Below are positions 12,511-22,436 of a DNA stretch of 64,000 nt, piece by piece. The stretch's first letter is position 1. Each line of letters opens with the position of its first letter. Source of the stretch: a virus. Position numbers and translations under genes: made by a program. The notes beneath the pieces were generated by a model. It was not told the DNA's origin and searched no databases. It saw only the letters and a list, made by a program, of their open reading frames with translations. The stretch is taken from the IMG/VR virus record IMGVR_UViG_3300001450_005500, positions 1-64,000 of that record, one strand, 5' to 3'.

Positions 12511-15021
12511 ATGGCATCATATGCATTTCCACAACAAAGACTTTCATATTCCAAAAAGAAGGCTAACGACTTCCAATGGGCCAAAGATGTTATAGATGAA
12601 ATAGATAAACATAGAAATATGACCACTGGTGGTCGTAATGATATCGAAAGAAAATCAATAAACTATGATTTATTTAATGGCGTCTTAGACATTAATGACT
12701 TTGAGTACGTTTGTAAACCTTATGGTATTGATGGTGTAGGTGAATTACCTGCTGAATTGAGACATTACGATATTATGTCTCCTAAACTCCGAGTATTATT
12801 TGGAGAAGAAATAAAAAGACCTTTTAATTTTAAAGTAGTCGCTACAAATCCTGAAGCTATTACTGAGAGAGAAAGGGAAAAATCAAAACTACTTCAGCAG
12901 TATATACAGCAAGAAGTTCAAATAAGAATTCAGAAAGCTATTATGGAATCTGGTTTATCTCCTGAGGGAGGCGTTCCAGAATCACAAGACCCTGAACAGG
13001 CTCAACAGATGCAACAACAAATTGCACAGATACAAAAACAAATGACTCCCCCAGAAATTGAAGAGTATATGAGGAGAGATTATCAAGGAACCATAGAAAT
13101 TATGGGGAATCAAATGTTAGGATATCTGAAGAAAAAGGAAGCTTTACGTTTAAAATTTAATAAAGGATGGAAACATGCGCTAATTGCAGGCCAAGAAATT
13201 TACTGGGTAGGTGTAGTTAATGGAGAGCCATGTGTCAGAGTAGTTAATCCTTTATATTTTGAATGTGATAAAGATCCTGATATAGATAATATACAAGATG
13301 CACAGTGGGCTAAATACACTATGCGAATGACTCCTGGATCTGTAGTAGACAGTTTTGGAGAGTATTTAACAGAAAAACAAATAAAAGATTTATTTGATGA
13401 TACCAGCACATCTGGTAATGCCCACCCATTGGGCTCCCCCGAATTCAATTACGATGACCAAGACGTATTTTCTTCTTCTTTTCCTTTCGAGTGGGATTCA
13501 AATAACACTGACAGTGAAAGCGGCTCTTATATAAGAGTCGTCCACTGTGAGTGGAAATCTTTAAAACGTATAGGATTCTTAACTTATATAGATCCTGAAA
13601 CAATGGAAGAAGCAGAAATGATTGTTGACGGTACTTATAAACTTAATAAAGATGCTGGAGACAGCGCTATTAAATGGGAATGGATTCCCGAAGTATGGGA
13701 AGGTACTAAGATAGGAGATGATATTTATATAAACATGAGGGCTAAACCTAATCAATTTAAAGATGTAGATAACTTATATACTTGTAAATTAGGATATGTT
13801 GGTATGGCTTATAATAATTTAAACTCTCAATCGATATCTATGATTGACAGAATGAAGCCTTACCAGTATTTATATAATATAATGATGTATAGATTGGAAC
13901 TAGACCTAGCGTCAGACAAAGGTAAAAAATTCTTAGCTGATATAACTCAAATACCATCCTCTATGGGAATGGATATGGAAAAATGGTTGTATTACTTTGA
14001 TGCATTAGGTATTGCGTTTGTAAATCCTGCAGAGGAGGGAGCGAGAAATAAACCTAGTAATTTTAATCAGTGGCAGTCTATTGATCTTACCATGTCACAA
14101 ACTATACAACAAAAAATATCATTATTGGAATATTTAGAAACTCAGTGTGGAGAAGTTTCTGGAGTTACTAAACAAAGAGAAGGACAAGTAGGCCCTAATG
14201 AACTTGTGGGTAATACTCAACAAGCAGTTGTACAGTCTTCTCATATTACAGAAGAATGGTTCTACCAACACAATTCTTTAAAAGGAAATGTTTTAGAAGC
14301 TTTAGTAGATACTGCAAAAGTTGCTTGGGGAGATGGAAAGAAACAAAAACTTCAGTACATATTAGATGATATGACTACTAAATTGATTACTATAGATCCT
14401 CCTGAACTGGCTAATTCTAGTTTTGGTGTGTTTGTCTCTGACTCTGCTAAAGACCAGGAGTTATTTATGACTATGAAACAACTTGCTCATGCAGCTCTTC
14501 AGAATCAACAAGCTGAGTTATCAGATGTTATTAAGATGTTATCTACAGATTCAAGTAGTGAAATTAAAGTTATATTGGAAAAAGCTGAAGAAGAAAGAAG
14601 AGGAAGAGAGCAAGAAATGCAGCAACAACAGCAACAAGCTCAGCAACAGCAAGCTCAAGCTCAGCAACAAGCTCAAATGCAGATAGCACAAGAAAAAGCA
14701 GCTATAGAAAAACAAAAACTTGAGTTAGATAAATATAAAGTTGATAGAGACAATGAAACTAAATTAAAAGTAGCTGAAATAAATTCATTTAAAAATCAAA
14801 TGGATCAAGACTCAAATGATAATGGAGTCCCAGATCAATTAGAAATTGAAAAATTAAAAGCGCAAGTTCAAAATGATGATAGAAAACTGGAGTTGGAAAA
14901 TCGTAAGCTCGATATCAAAGAAAAAGAAATGGTTTCAAAATCAAGTCAAGAGGATAAAAAGCGAGACCATGACTCGAGAGAAAAAGCAAAGGATAGAGCA
15001 AACAAGAAATCTAAAGACTAA
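12511..15021 (+). CDS. portal protein
   Basis: 836 aa. It follows TerL and has the long mixed alpha/beta body of large portals, for example IMSPKLRVLFGEEIKRPFNF near the start and MIDRMKPYQYLYNIMMYRLE (around 446-465) as the likely long stem or wing helix. From about residue 690 it continues as a Gln-rich coiled coil (QQQQAQ repeats), then an EF-hand-like loop DQDSNDNGVPDQLE (about 763-776) and a highly charged helical tail ending KDRANKKSKD. The dodecameric portal sits at one capsid vertex, docks TerL and then the neck. The coiled-coil tail is longer than in textbook portals and may project into the head or bind scaffold. Confidence 0.85.
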   Translation: MASYAFPQQRLSYSKKKANDFQWAKDVIDEIDKHRNMTTGGRNDIERKSINYDLFNGVLDINDFEYVCKPYGIDGVGELPAELRHYDIMSPKLRVLFGEEIKRPFNFKVVATNPEAITEREREKSKLLQQYIQQEVQIRIQKAIMESGLSPEGGVPESQDPEQAQQMQQQIAQIQKQMTPPEIEEYMRRDYQGTIEIMGNQMLGYLKKKEALRLKFNKGWKHALIAGQEIYWVGVVNGEPCVRVVNPLYFECDKDPDIDNIQDAQWAKYTMRMTPGSVVDSFGEYLTEKQIKDLFDDTSTSGNAHPLGSPEFNYDDQDVFSSSFPFEWDSNNTDSESGSYIRVVHCEWKSLKRIGFLTYIDPETMEEAEMIVDGTYKLNKDAGDSAIKWEWIPEVWEGTKIGDDIYINMRAKPNQFKDVDNLYTCKLGYVGMAYNNLNSQSISMIDRMKPYQYLYNIMMYRLELDLASDKGKKFLADITQIPSSMGMDMEKWLYYFDALGIAFVNPAEEGARNKPSNFNQWQSIDLTMSQTIQQKISLLEYLETQCGEVSGVTKQREGQVGPNELVGNTQQAVVQSSHITEEWFYQHNSLKGNVLEALVDTAKVAWGDGKKQKLQYILDDMTTKLITIDPPELANSSFGVFVSDSAKDQELFMTMKQLAHAALQNQQAELSDVIKMLSTDSSSEIKVILEKAEEERRGREQEMQQQQQQAQQQQAQAQQQAQMQIAQEKAAIEKQKLELDKYKVDRDNETKLKVAEINSFKNQMDQDSNDNGVPDQLEIEKLKAQVQNDDRKLELENRKLDIKEKEMVSKSSQEDKKRDHDSREKAKDRANKKSKD

Positions 15022-15023
15022 CA

Positions 15024-17996
15024 ATGCCAGATCCAATTGAAAACCCATATGTAGCTCAGCGAGACAATACTCGCGTACATGTGCCTAATCCAAATATAGA
15101 AGTGGATAAAGAACAACCATGGGTTGATCATTTTGGTAATCCAAATGGAACTATTTATGATCCTCTCGTAGGTAATAATCCTAATAACCAGTGGATAAGT
15201 GGAGCATCTAATCAAACAAACGCTAGCCCAGAACAGAAACAAAGTTCACAGGATTATGCTCAAAACTTTATAGGAGCTGTTACACCCATCCCTGCTTTAG
15301 AAGGAATTAAGCTAACAGCAAGAGGAGCAAGAATTCCAGGACTTATAGATGATGCTATATTAAAACCAATATTATCTGGAGCTAAATCAATTAAATCTTT
15401 TATTTCACCTAAGTTTGTATCTGACGTAGATTGGGCAAAATGGAATAAAGCTATTCCAGAAAATAAAGAATTATTAGACGAATATCATTTAATAGAGCAA
15501 ACTGCAAAGAAAAATAAAACTTGGATGAAAAATCCTGATGGTTCTGATTTTGTAGGATCTCCTGAACAATTTATACAAGTAAATAGTGGAAACTTTAAAA
15601 CAGCTTATCCTGAAGGTTATGAATCTGTATGGAGAGGTGTATCACATGCAGAAGAAGGAGTTTTAAGATCTAAAAGAGGCCCTTATGGAGAAGATGTTCA
15701 TATAAAAGATAGAAGAAAAGATATGACAGGGATGTTTACAGCTGACAAAAATGTAGCAAATACATATTCAGGAAGATATACAACTGAAGGAGTAGAAAGT
15801 GAACATCAGTTATATAATCTAGCAATGAAAAAGAGTTCTAATTCTTTAAAAATAGAAGGGTTAGGTAATACTTGGATGGATCTTAATACTATAGGTATTA
15901 GTAAAAAATTACTTAAGAGAAATATAGATCATTTAGAAACATCTGTAATAAAAGGTACAAAACCTCAATATCATGGAGGATATGATGCAGCAGCTGCATT
16001 AAAGAGTTATAAGAAATTTTATAAAAATTATGATGAGATAGTTAATAATTCAACGTATAAGAAGTTACTTAAACATAAAAAAGATTTAAAGAATATGGGT
16101 CATGATTTGTATACTTCAGATGATTTAGCAAGATTTGTAGAAATGCATAATCTAGATAATGTACAAATAAAATATCTTGACGATGCTATGTTCGGTGATA
16201 TTAATATTTCTAATCAAATTCCTGGAAACTATTTAAAATCTTTAGAAGGAAATGTAGGTACATTTGATTTAACTAATCCTAGTGTATATAAAAAACATGG
16301 GGGACCTGTTTCTGAATATACAGACGGAACTAATGTTAGTGCTCAGATACAACCTTTAACATCATTTCAATCTCAAGAAACTCCTTATCAAGATCTAAAT
16401 TGGTTACAAAAAGCCAATTATGGATTTAGTGAGGGTATGTACAATCAGCCCGTAATAGCGGGTAGTGCTCCAGGAGGAGGTATATTCGGTAAATTAGATA
16501 AAACATGGACTGGGATAAAGAAGGGGGTAGATCTTGCGGAAAGCTACGTACCTAAAACAGTAAGTTCTGATGCAGCATTTAATGCATCAAATAATCAAAT
16601 AAATTTAAACGCAGAACGAACAGGAACTGCTACTACACACGGAAGTCAGGGTGTAGGAAATGGAATGTACATGGAAGCTCCTACATTTCAAGATGGAGCT
16701 AAAGTTGAAAATACAGAGATTGATTGGGATAAATTATATGAAAGTATTACACGAAGAGAGCACAGGGGTTACTACGGAAAGGAAGGATATAGTCCTTTTA
16801 TAAGAACTAAAGGAACTAAAGGCCAGAGAGGTGGGACATCGAAAGGGTCTACTGCTTATGGTCCTATACAAATAACAGGAGATAGATTAAAAGATTTAAA
16901 TACCCCAGGAAGAAGACAGAATTACTGGGATGACCCTACACAGGATTACCCTGAACAAGGAGGAGTGTCTTGGGACCAAGAATATGTAGACGAACTTTTG
17001 GAACAGTCTAGATTATTTAATAAATATGGAGGATCTGATATGCCTGAGAAAGGAGTAGACACTACTACAAACGAAGATGTAAGTCGTTATGGATATGGTA
17101 GAGAAGGGGATTTAAACTCTGAAGAAAATCAGAAAAAATATAAAGACTTAGGTATAGTATTACTTAAGGGAACACGTAACCTATTAAAAAGTGAATTAGA
17201 TAGAGAGCCTACAACTGAAGAGTTGATTAAACATTGGAGGGGCGGAGATGTAGACGAAGAACCTGACTATGTTACTGATGTATTAACGTATTATAATACT
17301 AAAGAAGAACCTGTAGGAGAAATAAAGCAAAGTGAATATGGTCCAACTCCTAGTGGTGAATTAGAAAAAATAGATTTATCTGAAGAAGGTAATTATAAAC
17401 AAGGAGGAACTGTCTACGCAAAAGATAACAAAGAAACTAGTAGATATTTAAAATCCTATAAAAAGTTTAACGATGGGGGAAAAGTTGGGAAAACTAGAGA
17501 AGATAAATTTACAGGATGGGTTAAAAATAGAAAAGTACATTTACCTGAGGGGATAAGCCCACATGTAGATCCTGAAATGTTATATAAAGATCAATATAAT
17601 ACTGAACTTGTAGATGAAGAGTATAGAGATTTTTTATTATGGGCTACAAATTGGACAAACCCTAATTCAGGAAAGAAAGTAAATATGATGGATGAAGGAG
17701 CTTATGATGTAAGAGGGTTCTGGAAATCTGGAGATTGGAAAAAAACAGATGGTAGAGGACACGGTAGTGATATGTGGAAAAAACCAAATCACCCTACGTT
17801 CTCTGACGAATCTGTATATAGCAAACAAAAAGGAGGTAGTGAGTTTGATGGAGGTACGTGGATGGATAACGGAGCATTTGTACCAGGATTCCATAACATG
17901 CATACTAACGACAGATTATTACATGACTTTAATGATGAAGGACCTGAGCATTTAATAGGTAGTTACGTATTACCAGAAGTTGAAGTAACGCCTTAA
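15024..17996 (+). CDS. ADP-ribosyltransferase-like (ART-PolyVal) plus lysozyme-like virion protein
   Basis: 990 aa. Residues about 200-425 resemble the ART domain of phage polyvalent proteins: VWRGVS, then MFTADKNVANTYSG (237-250), LYNLAMKKSSNSLKIEGLG, and the closing GTFDLTNPSVY (412 on). Residues about 565-700 look like a lytic transglycosylase: ITRREHRGY with a candidate Glu near 576 and STAYGPIQIT (about 609-618). Four basic/aromatic-GG motifs follow each domain (KKHGGPV, YKQGGTV, FNDGGKV, KGGSEFDGGTW). Position between portal and scaffold suggests a head-internal protein ejected with DNA, where ART could modify host proteins and the muramidase opens the wall. Catalytic residues need confirmation. 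Confidence 0.65.
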   Translation: MPDPIENPYVAQRDNTRVHVPNPNIEVDKEQPWVDHFGNPNGTIYDPLVGNNPNNQWISGASNQTNASPEQKQSSQDYAQNFIGAVTPIPALEGIKLTARGARIPGLIDDAILKPILSGAKSIKSFISPKFVSDVDWAKWNKAIPENKELLDEYHLIEQTAKKNKTWMKNPDGSDFVGSPEQFIQVNSGNFKTAYPEGYESVWRGVSHAEEGVLRSKRGPYGEDVHIKDRRKDMTGMFTADKNVANTYSGRYTTEGVESEHQLYNLAMKKSSNSLKIEGLGNTWMDLNTIGISKKLLKRNIDHLETSVIKGTKPQYHGGYDAAAALKSYKKFYKNYDEIVNNSTYKKLLKHKKDLKNMGHDLYTSDDLARFVEMHNLDNVQIKYLDDAMFGDINISNQIPGNYLKSLEGNVGTFDLTNPSVYKKHGGPVSEYTDGTNVSAQIQPLTSFQSQETPYQDLNWLQKANYGFSEGMYNQPVIAGSAPGGGIFGKLDKTWTGIKKGVDLAESYVPKTVSSDAAFNASNNQINLNAERTGTATTHGSQGVGNGMYMEAPTFQDGAKVENTEIDWDKLYESITRREHRGYYGKEGYSPFIRTKGTKGQRGGTSKGSTAYGPIQITGDRLKDLNTPGRRQNYWDDPTQDYPEQGGVSWDQEYVDELLEQSRLFNKYGGSDMPEKGVDTTTNEDVSRYGYGREGDLNSEENQKKYKDLGIVLLKGTRNLLKSELDREPTTEELIKHWRGGDVDEEPDYVTDVLTYYNTKEEPVGEIKQSEYGPTPSGELEKIDLSEEGNYKQGGTVYAKDNKETSRYLKSYKKFNDGGKVGKTREDKFTGWVKNRKVHLPEGISPHVDPEMLYKDQYNTELVDEEYRDFLLWATNWTNPNSGKKVNMMDEGAYDVRGFWKSGDWKKTDGRGHGSDMWKKPNHPTFSDESVYSKQKGGSEFDGGTWMDNGAFVPGFHNMHTNDRLLHDFNDEGPEHLIGSYVLPEVEVTP

Positions 17997-18059
17997 AGAT
18001 ATATGGAAATAAACGTTTCGCTATATAGCAAAAGAAAAAGTAAAAATATATAACAAAAA

Positions 18060-18094
18060 TTGTTATGAACTTAATATAAACTTAATTATATTTG
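18060..18094 (+). promoter_or_regulatory. promoter before scaffold and capsid genes
   Basis: TTG (18060-18062) and TATATTTG (18087-18094), separated by 24 nt, lie in the 113-nt gap before the scaffold gene. The spacer is slightly long for the Bacteroidota consensus. It would place a strong start just before scaffold and major capsid, where high expression is needed. Confidence 0.6.
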
Positions 18095-18109
18095 TAAACT
18101 GAAAACAAC

Positions 18110-19357
18110 ATGGATAAAATGAACAAAACCTTAAGCGAAGAAAAACCAATCACGCAAAAGGAAACAGGAGGACTAGAACAGATCTGGGATATTGATGAAC
18201 CAAGTTTCGATGAAGCATTGGGAACTAATACAGATCCAGACCCAGTTTTAGGAGGATTAGATTTAGAATCAGATTCTAAAGAAGAGCCAACTGAAATTGT
18301 GGAAGAAGAACTTCCAGATTCTATAGGAGCTGACTTTGATGAAGAAAAAATTGAAGCTGAGCCTGAAGAAAAAGAAACCACAGAAGAAGACTCAGAAGTA
18401 CCTGAGTTTGATCCTGGAGTTTCTTCTAAAGATGAGAAAGAGACAGAAGCTGATTCTGAAGAAGGTAGTGTAGAAGAAAATGAAATCACTACTTTTGCTA
18501 AGATGCTAGCTGAAAATGAACTCTTAGATTTAGGAGAAGGAGAGAGCGCCAACGATGTAGAAGCATTACTTGAAGCATTTGGCAAGACTCTTGAGGGTAG
18601 GGTATCCGAAGAAGTAGAGTTATTTCAAAAAGGATTACCACTCGAAGGTAGAGAACTCTTGAAACACATGATGGATGGAGGTAGCGTTAAAGATTTTAAA
18701 GAAGTATATAGCGCACCTGATTTCAACAGAGTTAATATTTCAGGAGAAAATGTAAATAACCAGAAGTATGTTATTGCAGAATTCTTAAAACTACGAGGAG
18801 ACACCCAAGAGGAGATTGTTGAAACTCTAAGTGATTATGAAGATCTTGGTAAGTTAGAGAGACAAGCACAGAAGGCTCAACAACGATTAGTTCAATATGA
18901 TAAACATAAGAAAGAAGAACTATCTGTTAAAAGAGCTGAGGAAGTTAAAAAGAAGGAGACACAAAGAGAAGAGGTACTAACTAATATATCATCTTTAGTT
19001 AATGATTCTGCTGATCTAAAAGGTTTTCCTTTAACTCGTAAAGCTAAGAAAGAACTTCTTTCCTATATGACTGACACTAGTGTTAAAATAGAAGGGACTG
19101 AAGGTCCACAATATGTAACACAGTTTCAAGCAGATGAAATGAAAGCAGCTCAAAATTTAGAAGACTTTGTTCTAAAAGCATATTTGAGAATGACGGATTT
19201 TAATCTAGACGGTGTTAAGAAAAGATCTAAATCAGATCTAACTTCGAAACTTCGTACACAACTTCAAAATAAGAAGAGTATGACAGGTACTCAATCTACA
19301 TTTGGAGGTAACAAAAAACCAGGGCAGGTTGCAAAAGACAGCTCTATGGACTGGTAA
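18110..19357 (+). CDS. capsid scaffolding protein (putative)
   Basis: 415 aa. The first 130 residues are extremely acidic and disordered-looking (runs of Glu and Asp), followed by a helical region with a coiled coil (KLERQAQKAQQRLVQYDKHK, about 245-264) and a basic, Gln/Ser-rich C-terminus (LRTQLQNKKSMTGTQSTFGG). An acidic, helical protein with a basic C-terminal capsid-binding tail directly before the major capsid gene is the standard scaffold layout. It would shape the prohead and then leave. There is no protease motif, so it is probably not self-cleaving. The ATG four codons downstream is an alternative start. Confidence 0.75.
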   Translation: MDKMNKTLSEEKPITQKETGGLEQIWDIDEPSFDEALGTNTDPDPVLGGLDLESDSKEEPTEIVEEELPDSIGADFDEEKIEAEPEEKETTEEDSEVPEFDPGVSSKDEKETEADSEEGSVEENEITTFAKMLAENELLDLGEGESANDVEALLEAFGKTLEGRVSEEVELFQKGLPLEGRELLKHMMDGGSVKDFKEVYSAPDFNRVNISGENVNNQKYVIAEFLKLRGDTQEEIVETLSDYEDLGKLERQAQKAQQRLVQYDKHKKEELSVKRAEEVKKKETQREEVLTNISSLVNDSADLKGFPLTRKAKKELLSYMTDTSVKIEGTEGPQYVTQFQADEMKAAQNLEDFVLKAYLRMTDFNLDGVKKRSKSDLTSKLRTQLQNKKSMTGTQSTFGGNKKPGQVAKDSSMDW

Positions 19358-19404
19358 ATTTAGTAAAAGTAAAATGTATAATTAATTAAAAAAAGAAGAA
19401 AGTT

Positions 19405-20838
19405 ATGAAAGCAAATTCAAAATTGACTGTTCTAACTCGTCCTTGGCATGCAAACTTTACTGAAACAAACCATTTAGGATCTGCATTTTTGTCGGAGCCT
19501 CACAAGTTTGATAAAGTATTGACAAGAGTATTTACCGCTTCACGTTTAGCGGACAATCCTCTTACAGCAATGACAAAAGGTATGGGTAGAACTTCAGAAA
19601 TCGAATCATTCGATTGGGAGTGGGAATTGATGGGAGCATCATCAAGACCTTTAACAGCAGTAGCTGCAGCTCAAGGAGCAGCAGCAGGTGTTGCATTAGG
19701 TGTTAATAACAGTGTATTCAACATTGTTGTTGATGAAGACTGGTTTAAGCCTGGTGATGTAATTAGTCCAAATGCAGGTACAGAAAGATCTCTAGTGAGA
19801 ATTCAGACTGGTCCTATTGCAAGTGGAGCTGGTTACAAGTATACAGTAAAACTTGTTACAGACGATGCAACAGCTAGTTTACATGCTGCGGCAGGTTTAG
19901 CAGGTGTACAATGGAGCAAAATGTTCTCTGTATATGAAGAAGGTGGAGACCAAAGTGGTTCTACTACTTACGCGATGCCAATGAAACTAAGATCTCAATT
20001 ATCTACAATGAGAAAAGAGTATTCTATTACTGGTGATGCCGCTAACCAAGCGTTAGTTGTTGCGTTAATGGATGCAGAAGGCAAAACATATAAAGACTAC
20101 AAATGGTTGAAATATGCTGAAGCTGAATACTGGATCCAATGGCATAAAGAGAAAGAAAGAATTTTATGGTATGGACAAATGTCTAATTCTGTTGCAGGAG
20201 CTAATGGTAGAGCTGCAAGAACGGGACCTGGAGTTCAAGAATTACTTAAAGATTCGCATGTACACGTGTATAACACGCTTACTGAGAAGTTAATCCGTGA
20301 GTATTTACTAGACATCTTCTTTGGAAGAGTTGATATGAACAATAGAAATATTGTAGCATATACTGGTGAATATGGAATGTTAGCATTCCACCAAGCTATG
20401 TCTAACGCTTCTGCTCCATTCCTAACTGTAGATTCTAAATTCATTTCGGGTGAAGGATCTAATTTAGCGTTTGGTGGTCAGTTTGTTAAATATATTGGCC
20501 CTAATGGAATTACTTTAACGTTACGTCACAACCCAATGTATGACGATAGAGAAATCAATCATATCATGCACCCAGATAAGCAAGTACCAGTTGAGTCTAT
20601 GAGATTCACGTTCCTTGACTTTGGAGGTAAAGGTGGTGAGAGTAACATCAAGTATGTAAATAAGAAAGGTGGTTATAAATTAGGATATGTTTCTGGTTTA
20701 CAAACTCCTTACGGTGCAAACAAAGGTGGTTTAATGAGTAATGCAAAAGACGCTTATACGATGATTGTACATGATCAATGTGGTATTCAGATTGATGATG
20801 TTACAAGATGTGGTGAGTTAATTTTAGGATTACAGTAA
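19405..20838 (+). CDS. major capsid protein (HK97-fold, putative)
   Basis: 477 aa, similar in length to crAss-like major capsid proteins. It is preceded by scaffold and an A-rich leader, and its codons look optimised, as expected for the most abundant virion protein. Features include an N-terminal arm (residues 1-60, ATG at 19405), beta-rich body segments (VFNIVVDEDWFKPGDVI; YTVKLVTDDATAS), a long spine-like helical stretch (KWLKYAEAEYWIQWHKEKER, about 233-252) and a C-terminal beta domain (MRFTFLDFGGKG). These fit an HK97-type fold, but no residue-level family signature is decisive. It probably depends on the GroES-like protein for folding. Confidence 0.8.
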   Translation: MKANSKLTVLTRPWHANFTETNHLGSAFLSEPHKFDKVLTRVFTASRLADNPLTAMTKGMGRTSEIESFDWEWELMGASSRPLTAVAAAQGAAAGVALGVNNSVFNIVVDEDWFKPGDVISPNAGTERSLVRIQTGPIASGAGYKYTVKLVTDDATASLHAAAGLAGVQWSKMFSVYEEGGDQSGSTTYAMPMKLRSQLSTMRKEYSITGDAANQALVVALMDAEGKTYKDYKWLKYAEAEYWIQWHKEKERILWYGQMSNSVAGANGRAARTGPGVQELLKDSHVHVYNTLTEKLIREYLLDIFFGRVDMNNRNIVAYTGEYGMLAFHQAMSNASAPFLTVDSKFISGEGSNLAFGGQFVKYIGPNGITLTLRHNPMYDDREINHIMHPDKQVPVESMRFTFLDFGGKGGESNIKYVNKKGGYKLGYVSGLQTPYGANKGGLMSNAKDAYTMIVHDQCGIQIDDVTRCGELILGLQ

Positions 20839-20866
20839 TAATAATTATGATACATAAATAGGAACT

Positions 20867-21664
20867 ATGAATAAAGGAAATCTTGTATATGTAAAACCAA
20901 TCATAAAAGAAAGATGGCATGGCCTGCACAAGCAAGGCCGTGCCAAATTTCAAGGTACTGCGGATGTGATACAAGCTGTGTATGATACGATTACAGGCAC
21001 GTTAGCAACTGGATTATCAAATAAAGACGAAGAAAGATTAGCTAAAACATTAGGTATCGATCTTAGTCCAGTAAGTTCTAATGAATATTGGAACAATTTT
21101 AAGATAAAACTTGAAGATAAAACGCAAATTTATGATGAGCGTATACCTCTTCAAGAGTTACAAATTAGTGTACTAAAAGCTAGTAAGTTTATCGCTAATT
21201 CTCAAAAAGAATTAGACGAAGGACGTTGGCCAAGTGCTAAGTATGTGATCTACGATGAAAAAGGAGAAATTGAAAAAGAAGCAGTTGCAGCTGAGGTTAA
21301 AGCTAAAGCTAATAAATTGTTTTCTGATTTAAGCCCTGCGAAACGTTTATCATTACTTAAAATATTTGGTAAGGCTTCAGACAATGTATCTGATGACTTT
21401 TCATATGCTAAACTTTATGAGTTAGTAGAAGAAGAGCCAAAAAGATTTATTGAAGTAGCTAGTATGAAACCTGCAGAGATTAATACTAAAGCTCTTATTT
21501 TCGATTTAGAAAATAAAGGCATATTAAGAACTAAAGGTGCGGCATACTTATACAACGATCAACAAATTGGTTTTGATTATGATAATACTGTAGAGTATTT
21601 ATTAAATCCTAAAAACCAAGAACTTTTAGTTAAACTAACTGACGATTTAAAAGCTAGAAAATAA
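20867..21664 (+). CDS. conserved virion protein downstream of capsid
   Basis: 265 aa, alpha-helical and soluble, with no signal or membrane segment. It contains DIIQ-type helices, a charged domain (EEEPKRFIEVASMKPAEINT) and ends ... LTDDLKARK. It lies between capsid and a neck-type protein and overlaps the latter by one base (TAATG). In crAss-like genomes a similarly sized conserved protein of unknown function follows the capsid gene, which supports a structural or head-completion role. The exact function is unknown. Confidence 0.6.
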   Translation: MNKGNLVYVKPIIKERWHGLHKQGRAKFQGTADVIQAVYDTITGTLATGLSNKDEERLAKTLGIDLSPVSSNEYWNNFKIKLEDKTQIYDERIPLQELQISVLKASKFIANSQKELDEGRWPSAKYVIYDEKGEIEKEAVAAEVKAKANKLFSDLSPAKRLSLLKIFGKASDNVSDDFSYAKLYELVEEEPKRFIEVASMKPAEINTKALIFDLENKGILRTKGAAYLYNDQQIGFDYDNTVEYLLNPKNQELLVKLTDDLKARK

Positions 21665-22410
21665 TGACTGTAGAAGAAATGCATTATGACTTTAAACTCA
21701 AGTTTAATAAACTTGACAGTAGCGACTATCGAAATTTTCAAATTCCTGAAATCGATTGGATGCTAAATGAAGGTATGTGGTTATTTCTTAAACAACGTTA
21801 TGGCATTAATAATGCTAAAAACACTGGCTTTGAAGGTAGTCAAAAAAGAATAGATGATTTACGGAACTTGGTAATAAAGAATGTTTTATTACCAAGTGCC
21901 GCATCTACTGAGGCGAATTCTGTAAGTGCTTCTTTACCATCCGATTATGTATTTGCTGTTAGGATTAAAGCTAATGCAGCAAAAACAACATGCACGGACT
22001 CGAAGATGATTACTTGTAGACCAACCCAACATGATGATTTAGATAGTATATTAAATGATCCTAACTATAGTCCTTCCTTTGAATGGGGCGAGATGCCTAT
22101 TGTTTACGGAACTCTTAGCAATGCACCAGCAGATGCTAACACTTTGTTCGGTTATACAGATGGAAGTTTTACAGTTAGTGGTTTTCAAATAGATTATTTA
22201 CGTCAACCTGCAAGGATAGCCTTTCCTTCAGGTGTACCTGGTGGTAGTTATGTATATCCAGATGGCACGGTAGTTGCTGCAAATCAAGATTGTGAGTTGC
22301 CAGAACACGCTCACAAAGAGGTAGTTGACACAGCTGTACTTATAGCTTCTGGAGATATTAATCATCCTGGGTTCCAAATTAAAATGGCAAAATCAGGAAT
22401 AAATGAATAA
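21664..22410 (+). CDS. putative head-tail connector (neck) protein
   Basis: 248 aa. The N-terminus MTVEEMHYDFKLKFNKLDSS and the PEIDWMLNEGMWLFLKQRYG helix resemble conserved neck-type proteins of crAss-like and related Bacteroidota phages, as recalled by eye. The middle is beta-rich (SLPSDYVFAVRIKANA; GFQIDYLRQPARIAF). A late segment ELPEHAHKEVVDTAVLIASGD looks like the C-terminal helix of connector proteins. Position after capsid supports a portal-proximal ring. A generic structural protein is the alternative. Confidence 0.6.
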   Translation: MTVEEMHYDFKLKFNKLDSSDYRNFQIPEIDWMLNEGMWLFLKQRYGINNAKNTGFEGSQKRIDDLRNLVIKNVLLPSAASTEANSVSASLPSDYVFAVRIKANAAKTTCTDSKMITCRPTQHDDLDSILNDPNYSPSFEWGEMPIVYGTLSNAPADANTLFGYTDGSFTVSGFQIDYLRQPARIAFPSGVPGGSYVYPDGTVVAANQDCELPEHAHKEVVDTAVLIASGDINHPGFQIKMAKSGINE

Positions 22411-22436
22411 GTATTAATTAATAAAATTTAGAAATT

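Noticed and set aside
14617-14700. CAG/CAA-rich repeats in the portal gene, considered as a repeat array
   Set aside because: They encode a Gln/Ala coiled coil in frame and have no spacer structure, so they are not CRISPR or a mobile repeat.
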